A stretch of DNA of 64,000 bases from an uncultured Roseibium sp. Its GTDB lineage: Bacteria; Pseudomonadota; Alphaproteobacteria; Rhizobiales; Stappiaceae. Where the stretch lies: NCBI RefSeq assembly GCF_963669205.1, contig NZ_OY769915.1, forward strand, positions 5,554,001 to 5,618,000, written 5' to 3'. The position numbers and the translations under genes are program-made. Positions within the stretch are counted from its first letter, which is position 1; each line of letters starts with the position of its first letter. Shown piece by piece: positions 52,092-61,294 of the stretch. The notes below the pieces were generated by a model. The model was not told where the DNA came from. It did not search any database and saw nothing but the letters and a program-made list of their open reading frames with translations.

Positions 52092-52121
52092 GGCGAATGT
52101 GCCCTATTTTTTGTCAAACAA

Positions 52122-52151
52122 GAAAACGGGGGCGGGACTTCTCCCGCCCCC
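52122..52151 (-). terminator. Attenuator-like hairpin inside the TRAP operon
   Basis: Perfect 10-bp GC stem (GGGGGCGGGA and TCCCGCCCCC, 52128-52151), followed on the minus strand by GTTTTC. It lies just after the binding-protein stop and before dctQ. A partial terminator here would give more binding protein than permease, a common arrangement in binding-protein-dependent transporters. Confidence 0.7.
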
Positions 52152-52173
52152 ACCTTAGCTTTGCCGGAAGGGC

Positions 52174-53274
52174 TTAGACTTCGATGCCGAGCACGCGGTT
52201 GCGCTGCTGCGTGTAGCCGGTGTCGGCGAGCAGCATCCAGCGGCCGATCTCTGAACGGGCCTTCGCGAAGCTTTCGTGCGTCCGCGCTGCAAGGTCGGAG
52301 TGAGAAATCGTCTCTTCGAAGACCTCTTCGGCAGCTTCACCGAACGCGTCGTAAACCTCGTCGTTGAACTGTTTCAGTTCAACACCGTGCTCGTTGATGA
52401 GACGGTCGAGATAGACACCGTTATTGGCGTTGGTTTCAGCCATCTGGCGGGCGTTTTCTTCGTTACAAGCCGCCTGGATGATGGCTTGGTCTGTCGGCGA
52501 CAGCTGGCTCCACCAGGACTTGTTCATGCCGAAGGCGAGCTGGGAACCCGGCTCGTGCATGCCCGGATAGTAGTAGTACTTGGCTGCTTCGTAGAACTTC
52601 ATGAAGTAGTCGTTGTACGGACCAACCCACTCGGTAGCGTCGACAGCACCGGAAACAAGGTTTTCGTAGATCTGGCCGCCCGGCAGGGAAACCGGAGACG
52701 CTCCGAGTTTCGCCATGACGTCGCCGCCGAGGCCCGGAATACGCATCTTCAGACCCTTCAGGTCATCCGCGGTTTCGATTTCCTTGTTGAACCAGCCACC
52801 CATCTGCACGCCGGTGTTGCCGCATGCGAAGTTCTTCAGGCCGAACTCGTCACCGACTTCGTCCCAGAGTTCCTGGCCGCCGCCATACTTGATCCAGGCG
52901 TCGATTTCGGCATAGGTCAGGCCGAACGGAACAGCCGTGAAGTAAGCCCAGGCCGGGTGCTTGCCCTTCCAGTAGTAGTCGGCAGCGATGTAAGCCTGCG
53001 CATTGCCGGATGCGACTTCGTCGAAAGAGTCGAAAGCACCGACGCGTTCGCCGGCCGCGAAGTACTGAACATTGATGCGGCCATCGGTCAATTCACCGAT
53101 ACGGGCTGCCAGGCGCTGAGCCGAAATCCCGAGGCCCGGGAAGTCACGCGGCCATGTGGACACGATCACGAGATCCGTGGTGCCCTGCGCGATCGCCGGA
53201 GCGGCGAGTGCGGAACCTGCGGCAATACCGCCGGCGCCAAGACCAGCTTTTTTGATAAACGAACGACGATCCAT
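52174..53274 (-). CDS. TRAP transporter periplasmic binding protein (DctP/TakP-like), Tat substrate
   Basis: 366 residues from ATG 53274; a longer frame to 53460 overlaps the intergenic regulatory region. The N-terminus MDRRSFIKKAGLGAGGIAAG is a textbook twin-arginine signal (RRSFIKK). The mature part has the DctP fold: IVSTWPRDFPGLGISAQRLAARIGELTDGRINVQYFAAGERVG, VQMGGWFNKEIETADDLKGLKMRIPGLGGDVMAKLGASPVSLPGGQIYENLVSGAVDATEWVGPYNDYFMKFYEAAKYYYYPGMHEPG. The last segments resemble the keto-acid/lactate-type binders (TakP), so a monocarboxylate or keto acid is the likely ligand. It is divergent from a Cache-domain two-component system. Confidence 0.93.
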   Translation of the reverse strand: MDRRSFIKKAGLGAGGIAAGSALAAPAIAQGTTDLVIVSTWPRDFPGLGISAQRLAARIGELTDGRINVQYFAAGERVGAFDSFDEVASGNAQAYIAADYYWKGKHPAWAYFTAVPFGLTYAEIDAWIKYGGGQELWDEVGDEFGLKNFACGNTGVQMGGWFNKEIETADDLKGLKMRIPGLGGDVMAKLGASPVSLPGGQIYENLVSGAVDATEWVGPYNDYFMKFYEAAKYYYYPGMHEPGSQLAFGMNKSWWSQLSPTDQAIIQAACNEENARQMAETNANNGVYLDRLINEHGVELKQFNDEVYDAFGEAAEEVFEETISHSDLAARTHESFAKARSEIGRWMLLADTGYTQQRNRVLGIEV

Positions 53275-53390
53275 TAGTTTCCTCCCTAATCGGACCCAAT
53301 TTTTCCGGATCGGTCTGCAACCTTGCACCGATCTCGCCCAATGTCTAGTTGACGTGGCGGACGGAAAGCTATTCGTGGTTCTGCGCACTT

Positions 53391-53410
53391 TCTCAGTAGT
53401 ACTACCGAGA
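53391..53410. promoter_or_regulatory. Near-perfect 20-bp palindrome between TRAP and two-component genes
   Basis: TCTCAGTAGTACTACCGAGA pairs with itself except for one base pair position, centred on AGTACT. It lies 117 bp upstream of dctP and 56 bp upstream of the kinase gene. It is a good candidate binding site for the LuxR-type response regulator encoded at 54835. Confidence 0.65.
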
Positions 53411-53465
53411 ATTTCGCAATAGATGATGGCAAAATGGACACCTGCACAACAGGAAAGCAATTTTC

Positions 53466-54827
53466 GTGACCTTCAAGACAAAACTGCTACTCATCACGAT
53501 CCTGCCGCTCATCGCGGTATCCGTTCTGATCGGCGGCACAACCTATTACCAGTCACGAAAGCTCATCGATGCCGAGACGCAATCCGTCGAACAGAGGATC
53601 CTTGCGGCGAAGCGGCAGGAGATCCGGAACTATGTCAGCCTGGCGCTGACATCCATCGAGCAGATTTACCAGACAGAACCGGGCGGGCGCGAAGCTGCTC
53701 AAGAAGAAGTGAAGGAAATTCTGACGAACCTCACCTTCGACCATGACGGCTATTTCTTCGTTTACACGCTCGACGGCACCAATGTCGTTCATCCCAAATT
53801 GCCGCATCTTGTCGGCGAAAACTGGTGGGAACTGCAGGACGACAACGGCGACTACGTCATTCGCAACCTGATCACCCAGGCCAAGTCTGGAGGCGGTTTT
53901 CACCAGTATGTCTGGCACAAACCCTCGACCGGATCGGTTGAGGAAAAACTCGGCTACGCCATTCTCCTGAACAAGTGGGGATGGATGCTGGGCACCGGTC
54001 TTTACACCGATGACATTCAAAAGGAAGTCTCCACGATCAGGGCCGAATTTGCGCAGAACATCCGCCAGACACTGCTGGTGACCTTCCTCATCACCCTGGC
54101 CGGAATTGCCGTCGCCGGAACGCTGATCGCAGGCGTGCGCTTTTCCGAACAGCGCTTTGCCGACAGCAGGCTGAAGGAACTGACAAACCGGATCTTCCAG
54201 GTCCAGGAACAGGAGCGCAAACGCGTCTCGACCGAGCTCCACGACAGTATCTCGCAGTTGCTTGTCTCCATTCGCTACGGCATCGAGATGATCCATAGCG
54301 AAGCGACCCGCGATCCCGATCTTCAGGTGCAGGCGGCGAAGTGCCTCAGGACCCTGGATGGCACGATCGCCGAGGTACGCCGCATTTCCCGGGATCTGCG
54401 GCCGAGCGTCCTGGATGACATGGGGCTGGCGGCCGCATTGGGCAGCCTCGGCAAGGAGATCCAGAGCCAGTCGGGCATAACGGTGAACGTGGATGCGCAG
54501 CAGTGCCACAGCCGGTTGTCCGACGGTGCCAAGACGGCTCTTTACCGTGTGGTCCAGGAATGCATGACCAATGTCGCCCGGCACTCGCATGCGAGCAAGG
54601 TCAACATCGATCTCAAGGTGGGTGTCCATGACCTGACCCTTTGCGTGGAAGACAATGGTGTCGGCCTGCCAAGGCCGTTGCCAAAAACCGGCGGCCTGGG
54701 CTTCCGCAACATGCGCGAGCGTATCGAGACCTATGGCGGCAAGTTGATTTTGAGCCGGCGGTCTTCCGGGGGTACAAGGATCAAGGTGCAGATGCCGCTC
54801 GACAACATGTCGGCAAAGGCCGCTTGA
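53466..54827 (+). CDS. Cache-domain sensor histidine kinase (HisKA_3/NarX type)
   Basis: 453 residues, GTG start 53466 with AGGAAAGC upstream. Membrane helix 1 (about 5-25), a periplasmic single Cache (sCache_2) domain (about 30-190: YYQSRKLIDAETQSVEQRILAAKRQEIRNYVSLALTSIEQIY, FDHDGYFFVYTLDGTNVVHPKLPHLVGENWWELQDDNG, GYAILLNKWGWMLGTGLYTDDI), membrane helix 2 (about 202-225: TLLVTFLITLAGIAVAGTLIAGV), HisKA_3 with the phospho-His in STELHDSISQLLVSIRYGIE, and a HATPase domain with VQECMTNVARHSHASKV and VEDNGVGL. sCache domains bind small carboxylates, which fits the divergent TRAP transporter for an organic acid. Confidence 0.93.
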   Translation: MTFKTKLLLITILPLIAVSVLIGGTTYYQSRKLIDAETQSVEQRILAAKRQEIRNYVSLALTSIEQIYQTEPGGREAAQEEVKEILTNLTFDHDGYFFVYTLDGTNVVHPKLPHLVGENWWELQDDNGDYVIRNLITQAKSGGGFHQYVWHKPSTGSVEEKLGYAILLNKWGWMLGTGLYTDDIQKEVSTIRAEFAQNIRQTLLVTFLITLAGIAVAGTLIAGVRFSEQRFADSRLKELTNRIFQVQEQERKRVSTELHDSISQLLVSIRYGIEMIHSEATRDPDLQVQAAKCLRTLDGTIAEVRRISRDLRPSVLDDMGLAAALGSLGKEIQSQSGITVNVDAQQCHSRLSDGAKTALYRVVQECMTNVARHSHASKVNIDLKVGVHDLTLCVEDNGVGLPRPLPKTGGLGFRNMRERIETYGGKLILSRRSSGGTRIKVQMPLDNMSAKAA

Positions 54828-54834
54828 TTTGACC

Positions 54835-55503
54835 ATGACATCGGATTCCACGGCTTCTCCTTCGCTTGAAAAACCCATTCGCGTCCTCCTCGCCGACGAC
54901 CACGAACTCGTCCGCGACGGCATCCGGGCGCGACTGCAGAAGGTGCCGGAGCTTGAGATTGTCGGTGAAGCCACGAATGGCCGCGAGGCTGTCCGGATGA
55001 CCCGCGACCTGAAGCCGGATGTCCTCCTGATGGACGTATCCATGCCGGTCATGAACGGTCTGGAGGCGGCTATGGAAGTCCGCAAGACCCAACCCGGGGT
55101 CGGTGTCCTGATCCTGTCTGTCTACGACAATCCCGAATATGTTCGCGGCGTGGTCCAGGCCGGCGCGCGCGGTTACATCCTGAAGGACATCTCCGCGCAG
55201 GAGATGATCACCGCGATCACCAGCGTTGCGTCGGGCGGCTATTTCTTTTCTTCCGCTATCGGACCGACCCTTGTCGGCGCAAGCGCTTCCGCGCCCGTGG
55301 AAGACCCCTATGGCCTGACCGAACGCGAGCGACAGGTCCTGACCGCGATCGCAAAGGGGCAGCCGAACAAGGAAGTCGCCAGGGCGCTGGGGATCAGCGT
55401 GCGCACGGTGGAATCGCACCGCCTCAACCTTCGCGAAAAAGTCGGCACACGCAACGCGGCCCAGCTTTACAAGGTCGCGCAGGAATTGGGATTGCTGGAC
55501 TAG
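54835..55503 (+). CDS. LuxR/NarL-type response regulator
   Basis: 222 residues from ATG 54835, 7 bp after the kinase stop. Receiver (about 18-135): VLLADDHELVRDGIRARLQ, phospho-Asp in DVLLMDVSMPVMNG, ILKDISAQEM with the conserved Lys. C-terminal GerE HTH (about 158-220): GLTERERQVLTAIAKGQPNKEVARALGISVRTVESHRLNLREKVGTRNAAQLYKVA. It is the cognate partner of the Cache kinase and the likely activator of the divergent TRAP operon through the palindrome at 53391-53410. Confidence 0.95.
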   Translation: MTSDSTASPSLEKPIRVLLADDHELVRDGIRARLQKVPELEIVGEATNGREAVRMTRDLKPDVLLMDVSMPVMNGLEAAMEVRKTQPGVGVLILSVYDNPEYVRGVVQAGARGYILKDISAQEMITAITSVASGGYFFSSAIGPTLVGASASAPVEDPYGLTERERQVLTAIAKGQPNKEVARALGISVRTVESHRLNLREKVGTRNAAQLYKVAQELGLLD

Positions 55504-55572
55504 GCGTCTTTCGGGTACATCTGCGAGCGGGGACCCGCGCCCCGTGAATGCTTCTTCCTCGCAAGGTCCAAA

Positions 55573-56331
55573 ATGACAAAACCGCTTGTCCTTGTAACAG
55601 CCGACGTCAAACCCATCGACGGGTTCAACTGGCACGCCGTCAACGCAACCTATCTGCATGCCGTCCTGAAAGGCTCGGACGCAATCCCGATGATCCTTCC
55701 CTCACTTGGCCCGGAGCTGGATCTGGATGCGGCGCTCGATCAGGTCGACGGGGTGGTTGCCACCGGATCGCGGTCCAACGTGAACCCCGCGCTTTATGGC
55801 CAGGAACCGACGGAAGCGAATGGTCCCTACGACCCGGATCGGGATGCGACGACGCTGCCCTTGCTGAAAAGGGCCGTGGAACGCGGCATCCCTGTTTTCG
55901 CCATCTGCCGCGGCATGCAGGAGCTGAACGTCGCCATGGGCGGCACCCTTCTGACCGAAGTCCAGGATCTCGGCGGACGGAAGGATCACCGCGCCCCGGT
56001 TTCCGATCGACAGGACGAGCGCTTCCGGATCGCGCACCCGGTCGACGTTGCCGAGGGTGGCATGCTTGAAGACGTGATCGGTTCAGAACCGTTCGACGTC
56101 AATTCGCTGCACCGGCAGGCTGTCGGCGATCTCGGCAAGGGTCTGGTAATGGAAGCACGTGCCGAGGACGGAACGATCGAGGCAATGTCCGTCAGGGACA
56201 GCGCCGGATACGTTCTCGCGACGCAGTGGCACCCGGAATACTGGGTGTCCACGGACGGCCCCTCGCAAAAGCTTTTTTCCGCCTTCGGGGACGCGGTCCG
56301 CGCTTACCGGGTGAAACGGCTCGGGCTCTGA
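55573..56331 (+). CDS. Class I glutamine-amidotransferase-like hydrolase (PuuD/peptidase C26)
   Basis: 252 residues. The triad is visible: Cys112 in FAICRGMQELNVAMGG, His220 and Glu222 in ATQWHPEYWVS. Other family parts are VDGVVATGSRSNVNPALYG and FDVNSLHRQAVGDLG. The best-known member, PuuD, hydrolyses gamma-glutamyl-GABA in putrescine degradation; no puuABC genes are near, so the natural gamma-glutamyl substrate is open. It follows the response regulator by 69 bp. Confidence 0.9.
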   Translation: MTKPLVLVTADVKPIDGFNWHAVNATYLHAVLKGSDAIPMILPSLGPELDLDAALDQVDGVVATGSRSNVNPALYGQEPTEANGPYDPDRDATTLPLLKRAVERGIPVFAICRGMQELNVAMGGTLLTEVQDLGGRKDHRAPVSDRQDERFRIAHPVDVAEGGMLEDVIGSEPFDVNSLHRQAVGDLGKGLVMEARAEDGTIEAMSVRDSAGYVLATQWHPEYWVSTDGPSQKLFSAFGDAVRAYRVKRLGL

Positions 56332-56368
56332 CCTTTCAACGGCACTGTCCCGGTCCTGCCTCGAACAT

Positions 56369-58357
56369 TCAGCCCCAGCCGAGCGCAGCGATCAGAAGCG
56401 TTATGCCGAGCAGGAACACGATGGCGGCGCCGAAAATCTCGATCGACCGGTGCACCCGGATCGCCATCGGGCTGCCTTCGCCGAAGAGACGCACGGCAAG
56501 GTCCTTTGCACCGACAGCCAGGGCGGCCAGCAGAGAAACCGTGATGCCGGTACCGACGGCCATCGCCAGTGTCGAGGCGACCCCTGCGACAATCATGCCC
56601 TGGGACAGCGCAAACACCAGGACCACCAGCGCACCCGTGCAGGGCCGCAGACCGACCGCAAGAATGATCGATAGGGCGCGGCCAAGCGTGATCTCGCCCT
56701 GAACCATGTCGGGCGTCGGTGCGTGCGCGTGACCGCAGGTGCTGCACACGCCGTCCTCACCAAACTCGTGATGATGGTGGCCATGACCGTGATGATCGTG
56801 GTGATGTCCATGACCGTGATGGTGATGGTGATGGCCGTGTCCGTGATCATGCCCATGCACACCAGCCAGCGCGAGGCGGTTTCCGGAAAGTCGGTTGGCG
56901 ATGCTCATCGCCAGCGGCTTTCCGGCCTTTTGCCAGAGCAGCCACCCGCCCAGCCCCGTGATCAGCACATAGGAGCCGATCTCGAACCAGCGCGCGGTGT
57001 CCTGGATCGCGAGGCTCGTCAGATTGAAGACGACCGCGAGGCCGCCGACAAGAACGATCGCGGTGACGGCCTGCGCGAACGCGGACGCGAACGACAGCAC
57101 AATCCCTTTTTTCAAGGTCTCATTATTGGCAACGACGTAGGAGGTGATGATTGCCTTCCCATGTCCCGGACCCGCGGCATGAAAGACGCCATAGGCGAAC
57201 GAGAGACCGATCAGCAGCCAGCCGGCGTTCGGATTGTTGCGGAAGGCGCGCAGGCTGGCGATTAGTCTTTGATAGAACTCTTTCTGCTTGATCGCGATGG
57301 TCCCGAAGAAGCGGTCCAGGACGCCGGCGCCGACGGTGACAGCTTCAGGGCTGTTGATGACGGCCACCTGGGTTGATGCCACCACATCGTCAGACCGCGC
57401 CGACATGGCTGCAGACGAGTCGGACACCCCTGTCGCCGTGCTTTCTGCGTCCGCGGCAAGGTCGACGGCTGCAACTTCCGTATCGGCTTGACCCGATGCA
57501 TCCGACGAGACCGTACCGGCGGCAACTCCGGCACAGTTGATGATCATCTGGTTGACTTGTGTGGCCGCCGCCGACTGCAGTTCAGGCGGCAGATCCCGCT
57601 GATCGGGCCCGATCTGCGCCAGGGCATAGGCGGTTGCCGCATCGAGCGGCGGCGGTTCCTTGCGCGTGACCTGGCAGGTGCCGGGCGCATTCACCGTCCC
57701 GACGGCATCCGCCTCCTGTCCGAACCTGAAATCCACGTAGTAGGTCGGATCATAGACATCGAGCGTTATCGGCGCCGTCGCATCGCTGGGATCCTTGAGC
57801 GGCAGCACGAAATGGAGTTCCAGGAGGTCCACTTCCTCGATCGCCGTGCCGCCGTTCAGCCGGATGTCTTCCTCGATCGCCTCGAAATCCTCCGGCTTCA
57901 TCATCCAGTAGTCTCCGACGGGAAGCGTCGTGACTTCGAGCCAGTAGTCCGTCGGAGTGGCAAAATCGAGTTCGACGCGCGTGTTGTCGCCGAACGTGAA
58001 ATATCCGAAATCGGCCATGCTCTCGACATTGACCTTGGCGAGTTCGCCAAGCTCTTCGCGAGAATAGACACCGTCCTGATTTGTGTCGAAACCTTGGATC
58101 GCAAACGCCGAAAAAGCGTCGTCAAAACGGAAGACATGCTTGACGGCAACCGCATTGCCGTCATCGTCGAAGACCAGCTTGGACCTTGCCTCGACGAACA
58201 CATGCGGATGGGCCGCAGCGGTTGTCACGCCGGCGATCAGCAGAACAAGAACTGCTGCAAACCGGCTGGAAACCTGAATGGCGGCCTCTCGCAAGCGGCT
58301 GGAAAATCGGCGCAACGGATTCACCTTTTTCGTCGGACGAACGGGTTCACATGACAC
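56369..58357 (-). CDS. Fused DUF1007-NicO metal transporter (ZevAB-like)
   Basis: 662 residues from GTG 58357, chosen because AGAGGA lies 7 bp upstream. A signal or anchor segment (about 30-48: FAAVLVLLIAGVTTAAA) leads to a DUF1007 domain (about 48-230: HPHVFVEARSKLVFDDDGNAVAVKHVFRFDDAFSAFA). After a low-complexity linker comes a NicO/RcnA-type transporter (about 360-660) with six membrane segments and a long His-rich loop (HGHDHGHGHHHHHHGHGHHHDHH). DUF1007 (ZevA) and NicO (ZevB) are usually separate adjacent genes linked to zinc in Haemophilus; here they form one chain. The motif VGLRPCTGALVVLVFAL is the NicO signature. Metal specificity (Zn, Ni, Co) cannot be read from sequence. Confidence 0.88.
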   Translation of the reverse strand: MSCEPVRPTKKVNPLRRFSSRLREAAIQVSSRFAAVLVLLIAGVTTAAAHPHVFVEARSKLVFDDDGNAVAVKHVFRFDDAFSAFAIQGFDTNQDGVYSREELGELAKVNVESMADFGYFTFGDNTRVELDFATPTDYWLEVTTLPVGDYWMMKPEDFEAIEEDIRLNGGTAIEEVDLLELHFVLPLKDPSDATAPITLDVYDPTYYVDFRFGQEADAVGTVNAPGTCQVTRKEPPPLDAATAYALAQIGPDQRDLPPELQSAAATQVNQMIINCAGVAAGTVSSDASGQADTEVAAVDLAADAESTATGVSDSSAAMSARSDDVVASTQVAVINSPEAVTVGAGVLDRFFGTIAIKQKEFYQRLIASLRAFRNNPNAGWLLIGLSFAYGVFHAAGPGHGKAIITSYVVANNETLKKGIVLSFASAFAQAVTAIVLVGGLAVVFNLTSLAIQDTARWFEIGSYVLITGLGGWLLWQKAGKPLAMSIANRLSGNRLALAGVHGHDHGHGHHHHHHGHGHHHDHHGHGHHHHEFGEDGVCSTCGHAHAPTPDMVQGEITLGRALSIILAVGLRPCTGALVVLVFALSQGMIVAGVASTLAMAVGTGITVSLLAALAVGAKDLAVRLFGEGSPMAIRVHRSIEIFGAAIVFLLGITLLIAALGWG

Positions 58358-58564
58358 GAATTGTCCTCTGTGAACACAGAACACGGCAGCAAAATGACTG
58401 AACACGTTGCCGCAGCGCAAAATCAAGATGAAAATATTTTCACACTTTACGCTAAATGAGAGAATGCCTGTTCCCCCTACTGCGTTTTCATTGGGAGAAA
58501 AGAGACAAATTTCTCCTGTTTCCGACTAAATTATTTATAGAGATAACGACCTGTAGAGCTAATC

Positions 58565-59635
58565 ATGAATGCATTGAACCCTTCTGCCCTGCACAGCGCA
58601 GTCTTCGACCATCCGGAAATGGGCGAACACGAGAACATCGTTTTCGTCAAGGATCGTGGCAGCGGACTGAACGCGATCATCGCGGTCCACGACACCACGC
58701 TCGGCCCCGCGTTGGGTGGTTGCCGTGTCTGGCCTTACGAAAAACCGGCCGATGCGCTGACCGACGCGCTGCGCCTCTCCCGCGGCATGACCTACAAGAA
58801 CGCGCTCGCGGGACTGAATCTGGGCGGTGGCAAGGCCGTCATCATCGCGTGCCCGCGCAAGGACAAGTCGCAGGACATGATGGAAGCTTTCGGCAGCCAT
58901 GTCGAACGGCTGTCGGGCACCTATATCACCGCCGAGGATGTCGGCGTCTCGCCTGAGGATATGGAAGCCGTTGCCCGCCGCACCGATCACGTGCGCGGCA
59001 CCAGCGCAACCGGACTTGGCGATCCGTCTCCCTATACGGCGCTCGGTGTCTTCGAGGGAATCAGGGCCTCGGCCCGGCATGTTTACGGAAGCGCGGAGCT
59101 GGACGGCAGGACGGTGTCGGTGCAGGGGCTCGGGCATGTCGGGTTTGACGTTGCGCGCCAATTGGCCGAAGCCGGCGCAAAACTGGTTGTGTCCGACATT
59201 CATGCCCCCGCAGTCGAGCGTGCGCTTGATGCATTCGGCGCAGCGGCCGTTGACGCCGATCAGGCACATTGCGTGGACGCGGATATCTTCGTTCCCTGTG
59301 CGTTGGGGGCCGGATTGAATGCCCGCACGATCCCCCAGATCCAGGCCCGGATCGTCGCCGGTGCCGCGAACAACCAGCTGCAGACGCCTGCCGACGGCAT
59401 CGCGCTCAAGCGGCGCGGCATTCACTACGCACCTGACTACGCGATCAATGCCGGCGGCGTGATTTCGATTGCCCTGGCCAAACCAGGCGAGGACGATGGA
59501 CGCGTCCGGGAGAAAACACTGGCGATCGGCGACACGCTGACGCGCATCTTCGAACGGGCCGCGCGTGAGGACACCACACCTGAAAGGGTCGCGGACAAGA
59601 TGGCCGAGGAAAGACTGGCACAATCAGGAAACTGA
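58565..59635 (+). CDS. Leucine/phenylalanine-dehydrogenase-type amino acid dehydrogenase
   Basis: 356 residues of the Glu/Leu/Phe/Val dehydrogenase superfamily. Substrate domain: LNAIIAVHDTTLGPALGGCRVWPYEKPADALTDALRLSRGMTYKNALAGLNLGGGKAVI, with the catalytic Lys in GGGKAVI and the substrate-binding Lys in MTYKNAL. NAD domain: VSVQGLGHVGFDVARQLAEAGAKLVVSD (GxGxxG; Asp prefers NAD+), then VAGAANNQL and the DYAINAGGVISIA signature. It oxidatively deaminates a branched or aromatic L-amino acid to a keto acid. It stands alone, with an AT-rich 207-bp leader (58358-58564). Confidence 0.92.
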   Translation: MNALNPSALHSAVFDHPEMGEHENIVFVKDRGSGLNAIIAVHDTTLGPALGGCRVWPYEKPADALTDALRLSRGMTYKNALAGLNLGGGKAVIIACPRKDKSQDMMEAFGSHVERLSGTYITAEDVGVSPEDMEAVARRTDHVRGTSATGLGDPSPYTALGVFEGIRASARHVYGSAELDGRTVSVQGLGHVGFDVARQLAEAGAKLVVSDIHAPAVERALDAFGAAAVDADQAHCVDADIFVPCALGAGLNARTIPQIQARIVAGAANNQLQTPADGIALKRRGIHYAPDYAINAGGVISIALAKPGEDDGRVREKTLAIGDTLTRIFERAAREDTTPERVADKMAEERLAQSGN

Positions 59636-59714
59636 CAGGGTTTCCGCCTGAAAGAGCCCGGCGGCACACGATCGGCGGGCTGCGCCCATGCCCGGGAACG
59701 CTCGATATCAGGCC

Positions 59715-60254
59715 TCAGGAGTAGCGTTTTTCGGTGGCTGCCCTGAACATCAGCCGCGCCTGATGCTTGGCGTCTTCGACAGCACGCTCCCCCATCTCCG
59801 CATAACAGGCGGTCACGCCCTCATGCAGCAGATAGAGTGTTGTCGCAAATCGGTCGTCCCCGCTCAGGACGCCAAAAAACTCGAGCAGTTCGCCCTTGTG
59901 CCGGGTAACCGTGTCCTTGATCTGCGAGCTGTCCGGGTTCGCGGCAAGGGCCTGACGGAAAAAACATTCCTTGCCCTGGGTCACGCGCATCCACCCGCCC
60001 AGCTTGTCGAACAACTGTTCGGAGGCGGCCAGTCCGGGTTCACTCACCCCTTCGCGCACATAGGCGAGATACCTTTGGTGACGGAACTCCAGCGCACCCA
60101 GGATCATGGCCTCCCGCGAAGGGAAATACCGGTAGAGCGTGCGCATGCTGACGCCGACGCCCGCGCGCAGCTCGGGCACACTGGGGTCGGCAAATCCGCG
60201 GCTCCAGAAAACCCGTTCCAGGCCCTCAGCAATCTGTTTTTGCGCGTCGTTCAT
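59715..60254 (-). CDS. TetR-family transcriptional regulator
   Basis: 179 residues, slightly short for TetR. HTH region KQIAEGLERVFWSRGFADPSVPELRAGVGVSMRTLYRYFPSREAMILGALEFRHQRYLAYVREG (about 5-65), then an all-helical C-terminus. The second HTH helix is 'SVPELRAGVGVSMRTLYRYFPS'. It does not match a specific characterised TetR subgroup that I know. Neighbours (amino acid dehydrogenase before, LysR after) give no clear target. Confidence 0.88.
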   Translation of the reverse strand: MNDAQKQIAEGLERVFWSRGFADPSVPELRAGVGVSMRTLYRYFPSREAMILGALEFRHQRYLAYVREGVSEPGLAASEQLFDKLGGWMRVTQGKECFFRQALAANPDSSQIKDTVTRHKGELLEFFGVLSGDDRFATTLYLLHEGVTACYAEMGERAVEDAKHQARLMFRAATEKRYS

Positions 60255-60397
60255 CGGGTCAGACTGAAACGTGTACGTTGCATTTGCAACAAGAATCTGT
60301 CTTCTGACAGGATCACATTTTTGGGCACAAACGGCGGGAGCGGTCTTGTTGAACGCGTCGCAACGCGGAACGAATTTCGGCCTGCGCGAAACAACCG

Positions 60398-61294
60398 CTA
60401 ACAGCCCGGGTTCGTTGAAGACCAGTCCACCAGGAAATCCACGAACGCCCGCACCTTCGCACTGAGATGACGCCGATGCGGGTAAACCGCGTAGATACCG
60501 CGCTGCGGTTCTTCATAGTCTTCCAGAACGACAACGAGATCACCATCCTGCACATCCTTGGCGACGAAAAAGAGCGGCGTCCGCAGGAAGCCCAGATCGG
60601 CCAGCGCCGCTTCCCGGGCGGCAGTGGCACTGTTGACTTCAAGAGGTCCGTTCACGGTGACGGACAATCGCTCGCCGTCGGATTGGAATGCCCAGTTCTG
60701 CTTGTAGCGGTAGTTGGTGTCGATGATACACGGCCGGGTCGTGAGATCCGCCGGCACCCTCGGCGCACCATGTGTCTCGACAACATCGGCCGTTGCACAG
60801 ACAACGGTGCGGAAAGGAGCGATTTTCCGGGCGATCAGGCTTGAATCTTCCAGTTGCGTGACGCGGATAGCAAGATCGAAACCTTCTTCGACAAGGTCCA
60901 CGAACCGGTCTTCCAGGCGCAGGTCGAGCCGGATGTCCGGATACTGCACCAGAAACTGCATCATCGGTTTGTTGAGCATGTCATCACCCATCGATCTGGG
61001 CGCCGACACGCGCAAGCGGCCACGGACTTCCTGGTGCGAGGACTGCACGGAGGCCTGGAGATCGTCGATGCGTTGCAGGATTTCCGCCGCTTCCTTGTAA
61101 TACGCTTCCCCCACCTCCGTTAGGGAAACCTGCCGGGTCGTGCGGTTCAGCAACCGGACGCCGAGTTCGTCTTCAAGCTCGCCGACATATTTCGAGACGA
61201 GGGCCTTTGACCGCCCCATCTCCCGGGCTGCGGCGGAAAAACCATTCGAGTCGACCACTTGAATGAAGCAGCGCATCCGCGTGATTGCGTCCAT
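60398..61294 (-). CDS. LysR-family transcriptional regulator
   Basis: 298 residues from ATG 61294 (GGAAGG upstream); an in-frame extension to 61318 is possible. HTH about 3-60 (MRCFIQVVDSNGFSAAAREMGRSKALVSKYVGELEDELGVRLLNRTTRQVSLTEVGEAYY) and effector domain about 88-295 (GRLRVSAPRSMGDDMLNKPMMQFLVQYPDIRLDLRLEDRFVDLVEEGFDLAIRV). The latter is the CrgA-like branch. No divergent gene lies next to it: the upstream 405 bp hold a MITE copy, so its usual target may have been separated. Confidence 0.93.
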   Translation of the reverse strand: MDAITRMRCFIQVVDSNGFSAAAREMGRSKALVSKYVGELEDELGVRLLNRTTRQVSLTEVGEAYYKEAAEILQRIDDLQASVQSSHQEVRGRLRVSAPRSMGDDMLNKPMMQFLVQYPDIRLDLRLEDRFVDLVEEGFDLAIRVTQLEDSSLIARKIAPFRTVVCATADVVETHGAPRVPADLTTRPCIIDTNYRYKQNWAFQSDGERLSVTVNGPLEVNSATAAREAALADLGFLRTPLFFVAKDVQDGDLVVVLEDYEEPQRGIYAVYPHRRHLSAKVRAFVDFLVDWSSTNPGC

